NCBI GenBank assembly: GCA_017744365.1
Contig: JAGIBL010000001.1
Span: 434,001 to 498,000 of the forward strand
Length of the DNA: 64,000 nucleotides
From: Nocardioidaceae bacterium
GTDB taxonomy: Bacteria; Actinomycetota; Actinomycetes; Propionibacteriales; Nocardioidaceae
Direction: 5' to 3'
Part shown: piece after piece, positions 41,457 to 50,036 of the stretch
How positions within the stretch are numbered: position 1 is the stretch's first letter
Layout of the letters: every line of letters begins with the position of its first letter
Position numbers and translations under genes: made by a program
Notes under the pieces: model-generated
What the model was told of the DNA's origin: nothing
Database searches by the model: none
Seen by the model: the letters and a program-made list of their open reading frames with translations, nothing else

Positions 41457-41690
41457 CCTTCGTCGTCTGGCGAATGCGCGAAACCACGAAGGGACGAGGA
41501 CGAGCCCCGCGGTACCACCCTTCTTGGCCACCCTGGGGTGACCCTCTTCATCGTGTGCCGCGGCCGGTTCTAGTCGGCTCCCGGACGGTGTTCCGGGCCC
41601 TTTCTTCCGGCGACTCCGGGGTGATGGCCCCTTCCGCGTCGTGCGGCAGGCACCAGTGTGCCAGAGCGGCGTACGCCGGCTCATCCGGGA
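41457..41690 (-). promoter_or_regulatory. ileS T-box riboswitch, translational type, ultrashort Stem I
   Basis: Read on the minus strand, the conserved T-box AAGGGTGGTACCGCGGGG is at 41522-41505. The specifier is AUC (41625-41623) in a tiny Stem I, GGGGCCATCACCCC (41631-41618). GAAGGG (41523-41518) can pair with CCCTTC (41493-41488) to form the antisequestrator. CCTTCGT (41492-41486) can instead pair with ACGAAGG (41463-41457), which is the ileS Shine-Dalgarno. The two pairings exclude each other. Uncharged tRNA-Ile should therefore free the ribosome site. This matches the actinobacterial translational ileS T-box class. Confidence 0.9.
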
Positions 41691-41819
41691 TTCGCGTTCA
41701 AAAGGCGTTGACCGGTCTCGGAATGGCGAGTTGAACCGCCCTCGCGGGGGGCCTATCCTCGCGCGCATTGGTTATGACCTTGGTCATATTTCCTCCTACC
41801 CCGATGGGGGCATTCGCTG
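41691..41819. promoter_or_regulatory. Divergent control region between ileS leader and the DksA/TraR gene
   Basis: The plus-strand promoter is good: TTGAAC (41731-41736), 17 bp, TATCCT (41754-41759). It points to the DksA-like gene. Just downstream lies a perfect palindrome TATGACC-TT-GGTCATA (41773-41788), at about +8 to +24 of that transcript. It could be an operator or an mRNA hairpin. I cannot define the ileS promoter on the other strand. Confidence 0.6.
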
Positions 41820-42707
41820 ATGGCAACGACGGCTAAGCGATCGCTGGTGAGTCGCGCGGGTGCGGCCGCGCGGAAGGTGGTCGGCAAGAAGGCGGCCCCC
41901 GCGAAGAAGACGGCCCCGGTGAAGAAGGCGGCCCCGGCGAAGAAGGCTCCGGCCAAGAAGGCAGCCCCCGCGAAGAAGGCTCCGGCCAAGAAGGCAGCCC
42001 CGGTGAAGAAGGCGGCGCCCGCGAAGAAGGCTCCGGCCAAGAAGGCAGCCCCCGCGAAGAAGGCTCCGGCCAAGAAGGCGGCGCCCGCGAAGAAGGCTCC
42101 GGCCAAGAAGGCAGCCCCGGTGAAGAAGGCGGCCCCGGCGAAGAAGGCAGCCCCGGCGAAGAAGGCAGCCCCCGCGAAGAAGGCTCCGGCCAAGAAGGCA
42201 GCCCCGGTGAAGAAGGCGGCCCCTGCGAAGAAAGCTGCCCCGGTGAAGAAGGCAGTCCCGGTGAAGAAGACCACCCCGGCCACCAAGGCCCCGGCCCGCC
42301 GCTCCACCCCGGTCTCCAAGCTGGTCGTCCTCGAGGCCGAGGACCCGTGGACCAAGGAGGAGCTCAACGAGGTCCGCACCCAGCTGCGCGCGGACGTGAA
42401 GCGCCTCCAGGCCGAGCTCGCCGAGGTCGAGGGCGACCTGGCCGACCTGATGCGCGACGCGGGCGAGGGCGCCGGCAACGACCAGGCGGACGTCGGGTCG
42501 GCCACCTTCGAGCGCGACCAGGAGATGACGATCGTCAACAACGCCCGGGACATGCTCGTCCAGTCCGAGCACGCCCTGGAGCGGATCGCCAACGGCACCT
42601 ACGGCGTGTGCGAGGTCTGTGGCAACCCCATCGGCAAGAACAGGTTGATGGCTTTCCCCCGTGCCACAATGTGCATGACATGCAAGCAGCGCGAGGAGCG
42701 TCGCTGA
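41820..42707 (+). CDS. DksA/TraR C4 zinc-finger protein with long Lys/Ala/Pro repeat tail
   Basis: A 295-residue protein in two parts. Residues about 20-160 are a tandem [17 protein letters not shown] low-complexity array like histone H1 or mycobacterial HupB tails. Residues about 170-295 are a DksA/TraR domain: coiled coil ([21 protein letters not shown]), then a C4 zinc finger (CEVCGNPIG and CMTCK). The domain suggests RNA polymerase secondary-channel binding; the tail should bind nucleic acid. The -35/-10 pair and a palindrome lie upstream. It leads an operon with lspA and rluD. Confidence 0.88.
   Translation: MATTAKRSLVSRAGAAARKVVGKKAAPAKKTAPVKKAAPAKKAPAKKAAPAKKAPAKKAAPVKKAAPAKKAPAKKAAPAKKAPAKKAAPAKKAPAKKAAPVKKAAPAKKAAPAKKAAPAKKAPAKKAAPVKKAAPAKKAAPVKKAVPVKKTTPATKAPARRSTPVSKLVVLEAEDPWTKEELNEVRTQLRADVKRLQAELAEVEGDLADLMRDAGEGAGNDQADVGSATFERDQEMTIVNNARDMLVQSEHALERIANGTYGVCEVCGNPIGKNRLMAFPRATMCMTCKQREERR
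41880..42290 (+). repeat. In-frame AAPAKK-type coding repeat array
   Basis: About 400 bp of 15- and 18-bp units (AAGAAGGCGGCCCCCGCG, AAGAAGGCTCCGGCC and variants) encode the basic tail of the DksA-like protein. The units are nearly identical at DNA level, including synonymous sites, which suggests recent expansion by recombination or slippage. The length is likely to vary between strains. Confidence 0.85.
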
Positions 42708-43243
42708 CCAGCGACGCAGCACCCCACCAGGGCCGTTCCAAGGCCGTACTCGTCCTCGGGATCGCTCTCGTCGCCTGGCTCGTCGACACCGGCACCAAGA
42801 TCTACGCCGAGCGCGAGCTGGCCGGCCGCGACCCCGTCGAGCTCCTCGGCCCACTGCTCCGGCTCAACCTGACCCGCAACCCGGGCGCCGCGTTCTCCAC
42901 CGGCAGCTCGGTGACCCCGCTGATCAGCGTGTTCGCGGCGGTCGCGTTCGTGGTCGCGCTCTGGTTCGCGTTCCGGGTCCGCGACCGGATCTGGGCGTGG
43001 GCCTTCGGCCTGCTCGTGGCCGGCATCGCGGGCAACCTGACCGACCGGCTCTTCCGCGAGCCCGGGCCGCTGCGCGGGCACGTCGTCGACTTCCTGGAGC
43101 TGCCGCACTGGCCGGTCTTCAACATCGCCGACGTGTGCATCAACGTGGCCGCCGGGCTCATCGTCCTGCAGTCGCTGCGCGGCATCGGGATCTCCGGCCG
43201 GCGGCACGACGGCGCCGAGCACGCCCAGGAGCCGGCCCGGTGA
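42704..43243 (+). CDS. lspA: Prolipoprotein signal peptidase II
   Basis: Cleaves lipoprotein signal peptides after lipidation. Four transmembrane helices are visible. The catalytic Asp pair lies in [12 protein letters not shown] and FNIADVCIN, and NPGAAFS is the conserved family block. The start is uncertain: CTG 42704 has GAGGAG 5 nt upstream and overlaps the previous stop as CTGA, the local coupling pattern, giving 179 residues. ATG 42680 is in frame but has no Shine-Dalgarno. It serves several lipoproteins, including two in this window. Confidence 0.92.
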   Translation: MTSDAAPHQGRSKAVLVLGIALVAWLVDTGTKIYAERELAGRDPVELLGPLLRLNLTRNPGAAFSTGSSVTPLISVFAAVAFVVALWFAFRVRDRIWAWAFGLLVAGIAGNLTDRLFREPGPLRGHVVDFLELPHWPVFNIADVCINVAAGLIVLQSLRGIGISGRRHDGAEHAQEPAR

Positions 43244-44196
43244 GCGCCCAGGCGGACGGGGAACCCCGAGGCGAGGACCGCGCGGTCCTGGTTCCGGACG
43301 GCCTCGCCGGCGAGCGGGTCGACACCGGCCTGGCCCGGATGTTCGGCATCTCCCGGTCCAAGGCCGCCGACCTGCTCGGCCAGGGGCTCGTGCTCCTCGA
43401 CTCCCACGTCGCGGCCAAGTCCGACCGGCTGGTGCCCGGCACCCTGCTCGAGGTCAGCCTGCCCGCGGTCACCGACCCGCTCGAGGTCGTGGCCGAGGAG
43501 GTCGAGGGCATCTCGGTCATCCACGACGACGAGGCCATCGTCGTCATCGACAAGCCGGTCGGGGTCGCGGTGCACCCGTCGATGGGCTGGACCGGCCCGA
43601 CCGTGGTCGGCCACCTGCGCGCCGCCGGGTTCCGGATCGCCACCGGGGGAGCGCCCGAGCGGCAGGGGATCGTGCAGCGCCTCGACGTGGGCACCTCGGG
43701 CGTGATGGTGATCGCCAAGAGCGAGCGGGCCTACTCGGTGCTCAAGAACGCCTTCCGGCACCGCGAGATCGACAAGACCTACCACGCGCTGGTCCAGGGG
43801 CACCCCGACCCGCTGGAGGGGACCATCGACGCGCCGATCGGCCGGGCGCCCAAGTCGGACTGGAAGTTCGCGGTCCGCGAGGACGGCAAGCACAGCGTCA
43901 CGCACTACACGACCCTGGAGGCGCACCGGTTCGCCAGCCTGCTGGAGATCCAGCTGGAGACCGGCCGGACCCACCAGATCCGGGTGCACATGGCGGCGCT
44001 GCGGCACCCGTGCGTGGGAGACCTCACGTACGGCGCCGACCCGACCCTCGCGCGCCGGCTCGAGCTGCAGCGGCAGTGGCTGCACGCCGTACGGCTGGGC
44101 TTCACGCACCCCGAGTCGGGCGAGTACGTCTCCTACGAGTCGCCCTATCCCGCGGACCTGGCGCACGCGCTGGACATCATTCGCGATGAACACTGA
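43240..44196 (+). CDS. RluD-type ribosomal large-subunit pseudouridine synthase
   Basis: A 318-residue pseudouridine synthase. An S4 RNA-binding domain (about 25-85, [21 protein letters not shown]) precedes the catalytic domain, whose Asp lies in [15 protein letters not shown]; most relatives have HRLD at this place. [10 protein letters not shown] follows. It probably modifies 23S rRNA uridines. GTG 43240 overlaps lspA (GTGA). The lspA-rluD order is conserved in actinobacteria. The next gene begins inside its 3' end. Confidence 0.92.
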   Translation: MSAQADGEPRGEDRAVLVPDGLAGERVDTGLARMFGISRSKAADLLGQGLVLLDSHVAAKSDRLVPGTLLEVSLPAVTDPLEVVAEEVEGISVIHDDEAIVVIDKPVGVAVHPSMGWTGPTVVGHLRAAGFRIATGGAPERQGIVQRLDVGTSGVMVIAKSERAYSVLKNAFRHREIDKTYHALVQGHPDPLEGTIDAPIGRAPKSDWKFAVREDGKHSVTHYTTLEAHRFASLLEIQLETGRTHQIRVHMAALRHPCVGDLTYGADPTLARRLELQRQWLHAVRLGFTHPESGEYVSYESPYPADLAHALDIIRDEH

Positions 44197-44905
44197 TCTG
44201 CTCACCCGGCCCGCGGAGCCCGAGGACCTGGCCGAGGTGGCCGAGCTGTACCTGGCCACGCGCCGGGCCGCAGTGCCGCAGATGCCGCCGATGGTCCACC
44301 CGGTCGACGAGGTGCACGCGTACGTCGCGCGGCTGCCGGAGACCAAGGAGGTCTGGGTCGCCGAGCGCGACGACATCGTCGGGTTCCTGGTGCTGGACGG
44401 TGCCTGGCTCGACGCCCTGTACGTCGGACCGGCACACCAGTCCACGGGCGTCGGCTCGACCCTGCTCGACCTGGCCAAGGGGCTGCGCCCGGAGGGCTTC
44501 GGTCTGTGGGTCTTCGCCTCCAACACCGGCGCCCGCGGCTTCTACCACCGGCACGGGCTGGTCGAGCTCGAGCACACCGACGGCTCGGCCAACGAGGAGC
44601 GGGCTCCCGACGTACGGATGGCCTGGCCGGGCACCGCGCCGCTGACCTACCTGCGGGGCCAGATCGACGAGGTCGACGACCAGCTCGCGCTGCTGCTGGC
44701 GCGCCGGTTCGCGCTGACCGCGACGGTGCAGGGCTTCAAGGAGCGCGGCGGCCGGGAGGGCCGCGACCCGGCGCGCGAGGCCGAGATCGCCGAGCGGATG
44801 GCCCGGCACGTCCCGGGCTTGGGTGTCGGGGCCGTGAGCAGGATCATGGACGTGGTCATCGGGGAGTCCCTGGACGCGCACGCGAGCGGGAACTCCCGTA
44901 GCTAG
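44186..44905 (+). CDS. GNAT acetyltransferase fused to a type II chorismate mutase domain
   Basis: A 239-residue two-domain protein. Residues about 1-150 are a GNAT fold: [21 protein letters not shown] is the acetyl-CoA loop and [11 protein letters not shown] the end of the domain. Residues about 152-232 match AroQ chorismate mutases: [20 protein letters not shown], a GFKER segment, then [12 protein letters not shown]. The Arg, Lys and Asp/Glu pattern of AroQ is largely present. It may link chorismate or aromatic metabolism to acetylation, but could have a regulatory role. It overlaps rluD by 11 nt. Confidence 0.82.
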   Translation: MNTDLLTRPAEPEDLAEVAELYLATRRAAVPQMPPMVHPVDEVHAYVARLPETKEVWVAERDDIVGFLVLDGAWLDALYVGPAHQSTGVGSTLLDLAKGLRPEGFGLWVFASNTGARGFYHRHGLVELEHTDGSANEERAPDVRMAWPGTAPLTYLRGQIDEVDDQLALLLARRFALTATVQGFKERGGREGRDPAREAEIAERMARHVPGLGVGAVSRIMDVVIGESLDAHASGNSRS

Positions 44906-44922
44906 GGAGGCGTTCTCAGGAC

Positions 44923-45798
44923 ATGCACAACCATTTCAACGGGCTGAAGACCGCGCTGCTCCTGGGCGGCATCTTCGGCCTGCTCCTGGCCATCGGCAGC
45001 CTCATCAGCGCCTCGACCGGCAGCATGGCGTTCATCTGGATCTTCGCGCTGCTCGGCGTCGGGATGACGGCGTACGGCTACTGGAACTCCGACAAGATCG
45101 CGATCAAGGCGATGCGCGCCTACCCGGTCACCGCGTCCGAGCAGCCGGCGATGTACCGGATCGTCCAGGAGCTCTCGGCCAAGGCCGGCCAGCCGATGCC
45201 GAAGCTGTTCGTGTCGCCGACCGAGGCGCCGAACGCCTTCGCCACCGGCCGCAACCCCGACCACGCCGCGGTCTGCTGCACCGAGGGCATCCTGAACCTG
45301 CTGGACGAGCGCGAGCTGCGCGGCGTCCTGGGCCACGAGCTCATGCACGTGTACAACCGCGACATCCTGACCTCCTCGGTGGCCGCCGCGGTCGCCGGCG
45401 TCATCACCTCGGTCGCCCAGATGATGATGTTCGCCTCGATGTTCGGCGGCGGCAGCGACGACGAGGACCGCCCGAACCCGTTCGTGCTGATCCTGATGTC
45501 CCTGCTCGCCCCGATCGCCGCCTCGGTGATCCAGATGGCGATCAGCCGCACCCGCGAGTACGACGCCGACGAGGACGGTTCCCGGCTCACCGGCGACCCG
45601 ATGGCGCTGGCCAGCGCGCTGAACAAGCTCGAGCACGGCGTCGCGGCCCGGCCGCTGCAGCCCACCCCGCAGCTGCAGAACGCGTCGCATCTCATGATCG
45701 CGAACCCGTTCCGCGCCCAGGACGTCTCCCGGCTGTTCTCGACCCACCCGCCCACCGCGGACCGGATCGCCCGGCTGCGCCAGATGAGCGGACTCTGA
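44923..45798 (+). CDS. htpX: HtpX-type M48 membrane zinc metalloprotease
   Basis: A 291-residue membrane protease for quality control of membrane proteins. Two N-terminal transmembrane helices (about 10-30 and 35-50), the zinc motif [10 protein letters not shown] (His-Glu-x-x-His) near residue 140, two further hydrophobic segments, and the third ligand Glu in REYDADEDG are visible. The ATG follows a GGGAGG/CAGGAC leader. It has the family length. Confidence 0.93.
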   Translation: MHNHFNGLKTALLLGGIFGLLLAIGSLISASTGSMAFIWIFALLGVGMTAYGYWNSDKIAIKAMRAYPVTASEQPAMYRIVQELSAKAGQPMPKLFVSPTEAPNAFATGRNPDHAAVCCTEGILNLLDERELRGVLGHELMHVYNRDILTSSVAAAVAGVITSVAQMMMFASMFGGGSDDEDRPNPFVLILMSLLAPIAASVIQMAISRTREYDADEDGSRLTGDPMALASALNKLEHGVAARPLQPTPQLQNASHLMIANPFRAQDVSRLFSTHPPTADRIARLRQMSGL

Positions 45799-45919
45799 GC
45801 ACGCCCGTCCCGGGTGTCGGTGCCGCCTGGCAGACTTGCGCCGACGTACGCTGATTCCTCTTCCCCGAGAACGCGTACTGTCGACCCCTCGCGACCCCGG
45901 GAAGGTGACCCCCCGCTCC
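45799..45919 (+). other. Gap between htpX and dnaE
   Basis: 121 bp without a gene. A TACTGT hexamer (45876-45881) could be a -10 for dnaE, but no convincing -35 accompanies it. The dnaE start has no strong Shine-Dalgarno. No terminator-like hairpin is seen after htpX. Confidence 0.35.
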
Positions 45920-48900
45920 ATGGCCAACGGCTCCGGTGACGACTTCGTCCACCTGCACGTGCACACCGAGTACTCGATGCTCGACGGGGCTTCGCTGCTG
46001 GACGGCCTGTTCACGCGGGTCAGCGACCTCGGCATGACGTCGATCGCGATGACCGACCACGGCAACCTGCACGGGGCCTACGACTTCTACTCCAAGGCCA
46101 ACCGCTACGGCGTGAAGCCGATCATCGGCATCGAGGCCTACCTGACCCCGGGCACGATGCGCGGGGAGCGGCGGCGGGTGCGCTGGGGCAAGGGCGACGC
46201 GGCCGAGGAGGGTGGCGACGACGTCGCCGGCGGTGGCGCCTACACCCACATGACCATGTGGGCCGAGAGCACCGAGGGGATGCACAACCTCTTCCGGCTC
46301 TCCTCGCGCTCCAGCCTCGAGGGCTACTTCTACAAGCCGCGGATGGACAAAGAGATCCTGGCCGAGCACAGCAAGGGCCTGATCGTCTCCACCGGCTGCC
46401 CCAGCGGCGCGATCCAGACCCGGCTGCGCCTCGGCCAGTACGACGAAGCCGTCGCCGAGGCCGCCGAGCTCCAGGAGATCTTCGGCCGCGACAACGTCTT
46501 CCTCGAGCTGATGGACCACGGCATCTCGATCGAGAAGCGGGTCCGCGACGACCTGCTCCGGCTCGGCAAGCAGATGGGGATCCCGCCCATCGCGACCAAC
46601 GACTCGCACTACAACAACCCCGAGGACGCCGAGGCGCACGACGCCCTGATCTGCGTCGCGTCCGGCAAGCGGCTTTCCGACACCAACCGGCTCAAGTTCG
46701 ACGGCGGCGGCTACTACATCAAGTCCGCGGCCGAGATGCGCGAGCTCTGGGCCGACAAGTTCGGGATGCCGGAGGCCTGCGACAACACCCTGGCGATCGC
46801 GGAGCGGTGCTCGGTCGAGTTCACCGAGTCCACCGGCGGCTACATGGCTCGCGCCGACGTGCCCGCAGGGGAGACCGAGGAGTCCTGGTTCCGCAAGGAG
46901 GTCTGGCGCGGCATCGAGGCGCGCTACCCCGGGGACAGGCTGACCCAGGAGGTCCGCGACCGGGTCGAGATGGAGCTCGCGGTCATCTCGCAGAAGGGCT
47001 ACTGCGGCTACTACCTCGTGGTCGCCGACTTCATCGGCTGGTCCAAGGACAACGGCATCCGGGTCGGCCCCGGCCGTGGCTCCGGCGCCGGCTCGATCGC
47101 GGCGTACGCGCTGCGGATCACCGACCTGTGCCCGCTGGAGCACGGCCTCTTCTTCGAGCGGTTCCTCAACCCCGAGCGTCCCTCGATGCCCGACTTCGAC
47201 ATCGACTTCGACGACGCCCGCCGCGGCGAGGTCATCCAGTACGTCAGCGAGAAGTACGGCGCCGACCGGGTGGCCCAGATCGCCACCTTCGGCCGGCTCA
47301 AGGCCAAGGCCGCGATCAAGGACGCCGCCCGGGTGCTCGACCACGGCTTCGCGATCGGCGACCGGATCACCAAGGCCCTCCCGCCCGACGTCATGGGCAA
47401 GGGCGTGCCGCTCAAGGAGATCTTCAACCCCGAGCACAAGCGGTACGGCGAGGGCGGCGAGTTCCGCGCGCTGCACGACCAGGACGCCGACGTCCGCACG
47501 ATCTACCAGACGGCGCTCGGCCTCGAGGGCCAGATCCGCAACTGGGGCGTGCACGCGGCCGGCGTCATCATGTCCAGCGAGCCGCTGATCGACATCGTGC
47601 CGATCATGGCGCGTCCGCAGGACGGCGCGGTCATCACCCAGTTCGACTACCCGATGTGCGAGTCGCTGGGCCTGGTCAAGATGGACTTCCTGGGCCTGTC
47701 CAACCTGCGCATCCTCGAGGACGCGCTGGAGAACATCGAGGCCAACCGGGGCGAGAAGGTCGTCCTGGAGGAGCTCCCGTTCGACGACCGGGCGACCTAC
47801 GAGCTGATGGGGCGCGGCGACACCCTGGGCGTCTTCCAGCTCGACGGTGGCGGCATGCGGGCCCTGCTGCGCTCGATGCTGCCCGACAAGTTCGCCGACA
47901 TCACCGCGGTCTCCGCGCTCTACCGGCCCGGCCCGATGGGCGCGGACTCGCACAACAAGTACGCGCACCGCAAGAACGGGCGCCAGCCGATCGAGCCGAT
48001 CCACCCGGCGCTGGCCGAGGCGCTGGAGCCGGTGCTGGGGGAGACCTACGGCCTGATCGTCTACCAGGAGCAGGTGATGGCGATCGCGCAGGTGCTCGCC
48101 GGCTTCTCCCTGGGTGCCGCGGACAACATGCGCCGCGCGATGGGCAAGAAGAAGAAGGAGGAGCTCGACAAGCAGTACGCCGGCTTCGAGGCCGGCATGC
48201 TGGAGCGCGGCTACCCGCAGGACGCGGTCAAGACGCTCTGGGAGATCCTCGTCCCGTTCGCCGACTACGCCTTCAACAAGTCGCACTCGGCGGCGTACGG
48301 CGTCATCACCTACTGGACCGCCTACCTCAAGGCGAACTACCCGACCGAGTACATGGCAGCGCTCCTGACGTCCGTGAGGGACTCCAAGGACAAGATGGCC
48401 ATCTACCTCAACGAGTGCCGCCGGATGCGGATCCAGGTGCTGCCGCCGGACGTGAACGAGTCCGCCCACAACTTCACCGCGGTCGGCACCGACATCCGCT
48501 TCGGCCTCGCCGCGGTCCGCAACGTGGGCCACAACGTGGTCGACGCGATCGTCGCCGCGCGCACCGAGCACGGCCGGTTCACCGACTTCAACGACTTCAT
48601 GGAGAAGGTGCCCGCGGTCGTCTGCAACAAGCGGGTGCTGGAGTCGCTCATCAAGGCCGGCGCCTTCGACGACATGAAGCACAAGCGGCGGGCGCTGGTC
48701 GCGATCCACGAGACCGCGGTCGACCAGTACATCGACATCAAGAAGAACGAGGCGATCGGCCAGGACTCGCTCTTCGGCGGTCTCGACGACGAGGACGCCG
48801 TCGGCTTCGGCATCAGCGTCCCGGTCCCGGACATCGAGGACTGGGACAAGATGACGCTGCTCGGCCACGAGCGGGAGATGCTCGGCCTCTACGTCTCCGA

Positions 48901-49477
48901 CCACCCGCTGCTCGGGCTCGAGCACGTGCTGGCCGCGTCCAGCGACTGCACCATCGGCCAGCTGATGCTCGACGAGGACCGGGCCGACAATTCGACGGTG
49001 ACCGTCTCCGGCCTCATCACCAGCGTGCAGCGCAAGATCACCAAGCGCGGCGACACCTGGGCGATGGTCACCCTGGAGGACCTCGACGGTGCCATCGACG
49101 TGCTGCTGTTCCCGAGCGCGTACCAGCTCGCCGCGACCTACCTGATCGAGGACCAGATCGTCACCGTCAAGGGGCGGCTGTCCCGGCAGAAGGAGCAGCC
49201 CGAGCTGCACGGCCAGGAGGTCACCGTCCCGGACCTGTCCGACGGGCCGAGCGGTCCGGTGGTGATCTCGCTGCCCTCGACCCGGTGCACGCCGCCGGTG
49301 GTGGACTCGCTCAAGGAGGTGCTGGCCACCCACCCGGGCATGTCCGAGGTGCGGCTCAAGCTGATGACGCGGACCTCGACCAAGGTGTTCCGGATGCCCG
49401 ACCAGCTCCGGGTCACCCCGAGCCCGGCCCTGTTCGCCGATCTCAAGCAGCTGTTGGGGCCCGGGTGCCTGAGCTGA
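45920..49477 (+). CDS. dnaE: DNA polymerase III alpha subunit
   Basis: The replicative polymerase of the chromosome. The 1185-residue protein has an N-terminal PHP domain (HLHVHTEYSMLDGA) with proofreading-type metal residues, the palm with catalytic Asp in MPDFDIDFDD, then YGLIVYQEQVM, FNKSHSAAYG, a helix-hairpin-helix region and a C-terminal OB fold (VTVSGLITSVQRKI). It is the housekeeping DnaE1, not the SOS DnaE2. ATG 45920 is used; GTG 45905 is an alternative. Confidence 0.96.
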   Translation: MANGSGDDFVHLHVHTEYSMLDGASLLDGLFTRVSDLGMTSIAMTDHGNLHGAYDFYSKANRYGVKPIIGIEAYLTPGTMRGERRRVRWGKGDAAEEGGDDVAGGGAYTHMTMWAESTEGMHNLFRLSSRSSLEGYFYKPRMDKEILAEHSKGLIVSTGCPSGAIQTRLRLGQYDEAVAEAAELQEIFGRDNVFLELMDHGISIEKRVRDDLLRLGKQMGIPPIATNDSHYNNPEDAEAHDALICVASGKRLSDTNRLKFDGGGYYIKSAAEMRELWADKFGMPEACDNTLAIAERCSVEFTESTGGYMARADVPAGETEESWFRKEVWRGIEARYPGDRLTQEVRDRVEMELAVISQKGYCGYYLVVADFIGWSKDNGIRVGPGRGSGAGSIAAYALRITDLCPLEHGLFFERFLNPERPSMPDFDIDFDDARRGEVIQYVSEKYGADRVAQIATFGRLKAKAAIKDAARVLDHGFAIGDRITKALPPDVMGKGVPLKEIFNPEHKRYGEGGEFRALHDQDADVRTIYQTALGLEGQIRNWGVHAAGVIMSSEPLIDIVPIMARPQDGAVITQFDYPMCESLGLVKMDFLGLSNLRILEDALENIEANRGEKVVLEELPFDDRATYELMGRGDTLGVFQLDGGGMRALLRSMLPDKFADITAVSALYRPGPMGADSHNKYAHRKNGRQPIEPIHPALAEALEPVLGETYGLIVYQEQVMAIAQVLAGFSLGAADNMRRAMGKKKKEELDKQYAGFEAGMLERGYPQDAVKTLWEILVPFADYAFNKSHSAAYGVITYWTAYLKANYPTEYMAALLTSVRDSKDKMAIYLNECRRMRIQVLPPDVNESAHNFTAVGTDIRFGLAAVRNVGHNVVDAIVAARTEHGRFTDFNDFMEKVPAVVCNKRVLESLIKAGAFDDMKHKRRALVAIHETAVDQYIDIKKNEAIGQDSLFGGLDDEDAVGFGISVPVPDIEDWDKMTLLGHEREMLGLYVSDHPLLGLEHVLAASSDCTIGQLMLDEDRADNSTVTVSGLITSVQRKITKRGDTWAMVTLEDLDGAIDVLLFPSAYQLAATYLIEDQIVTVKGRLSRQKEQPELHGQEVTVPDLSDGPSGPVVISLPSTRCTPPVVDSLKEVLATHPGMSEVRLKLMTRTSTKVFRMPDQLRVTPSPALFADLKQLLGPGCLS

Positions 49478-50025
49478 GCGCGGAGTCCGAGTGGGACGGT
49501 CTTGCTGAGGTGAGGGCGCGCGCGGTCGACCTCGGCATCGCGCTCGCCTGGTTCGTGGTGCTGGCCGTGGCCGGCGGCCTGCTGTGGTGGCAGCTGACGC
49601 CGCTGGCCGAGTACACCCGGACCGCGACCAACGCGATGATGGACGAGGAGCAGCTCGGGGTCCAGGTGAACGCGGACGGCTGGTTCTTCGTGATCGCCGC
49701 GGTCGGCGGGCTCGTCTCCGGGGTGGTCCTGCTCAGCTGGCGCAAGCGCGACCCGCTGTTCATGGTCGTCGTGGTCGCCGTCGGCGGACTGCTGGCCACC
49801 TGGCTGATGCTCCAGACCGGGCTGATCGCCGGTCCGCCGGACCCGGACACCGTGCTGCCCACGGCCAAGGCCGGCGCGAAGATCCCGCTGCAGCTGACCA
49901 TCCGGGCCGAGGGGCTCTGGGTGGTCTGGTCGGTGAGCGCGCTGCTCGGCGCGGTCGGGGTCATCTGGGGGACCGATCACGTTCCCGGCCACGTTTCGGA
50001 CCCTGAGAGTGCCGAACTGACGTAG
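49465..50025 (+). CDS. Four-helix membrane protein (DUF2567-like)
   Basis: A 186-residue integral membrane protein. Hydrophobic segments lie near residues 20-38, 70-90, 97-115 and 150-170, and a polar loop (LTPLAEYTRTATNAMMDEE) follows the first. The pattern resembles DUF2567 proteins of actinobacteria; the function is unknown. GTG 49465 lies 13 nt inside the end of dnaE, so the two are likely co-translated. Family name is tentative. Confidence 0.65.
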   Translation: MPELSAESEWDGLAEVRARAVDLGIALAWFVVLAVAGGLLWWQLTPLAEYTRTATNAMMDEEQLGVQVNADGWFFVIAAVGGLVSGVVLLSWRKRDPLFMVVVVAVGGLLATWLMLQTGLIAGPPDPDTVLPTAKAGAKIPLQLTIRAEGLWVVWSVSALLGAVGVIWGTDHVPGHVSDPESAELT

Positions 50026-50028
50026 GGT
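50023..50028 (+). promoter_or_regulatory. -10 element (TAGGGT), leaderless DUF3352 gene
   Basis: TAGGGT ends 8 nt before ATG 50037, with no Shine-Dalgarno between. It overlaps the stop codon of the preceding gene. Confidence 0.45.
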
Positions 50029-50036
50029 CTCGGGCC

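Noticed and set aside
41451-41768. A 106-codon N-terminal extension of ileS in frame
   Set aside because: The extension covers the T-box leader (Stem I, T-box and sequestrator) and matches no synthetase sequence. A good Shine-Dalgarno precedes GTG 41450, where family similarity starts.
41880-42290. Noncoding satellite or CRISPR-like repeat
   Set aside because: The repeats are in frame inside a complete DksA/TraR gene and encode a basic tail typical of nucleic-acid-binding proteins.
45692-49333. A long open frame of over 1200 codons antisense to dnaE
   Set aside because: It is a by-product of high GC and of the codon pattern of dnaE. Its translation is a low-complexity mix rich in Val, Asp, Gly, Leu and Arg with no domain, while the sense strand encodes an unmistakable polymerase.
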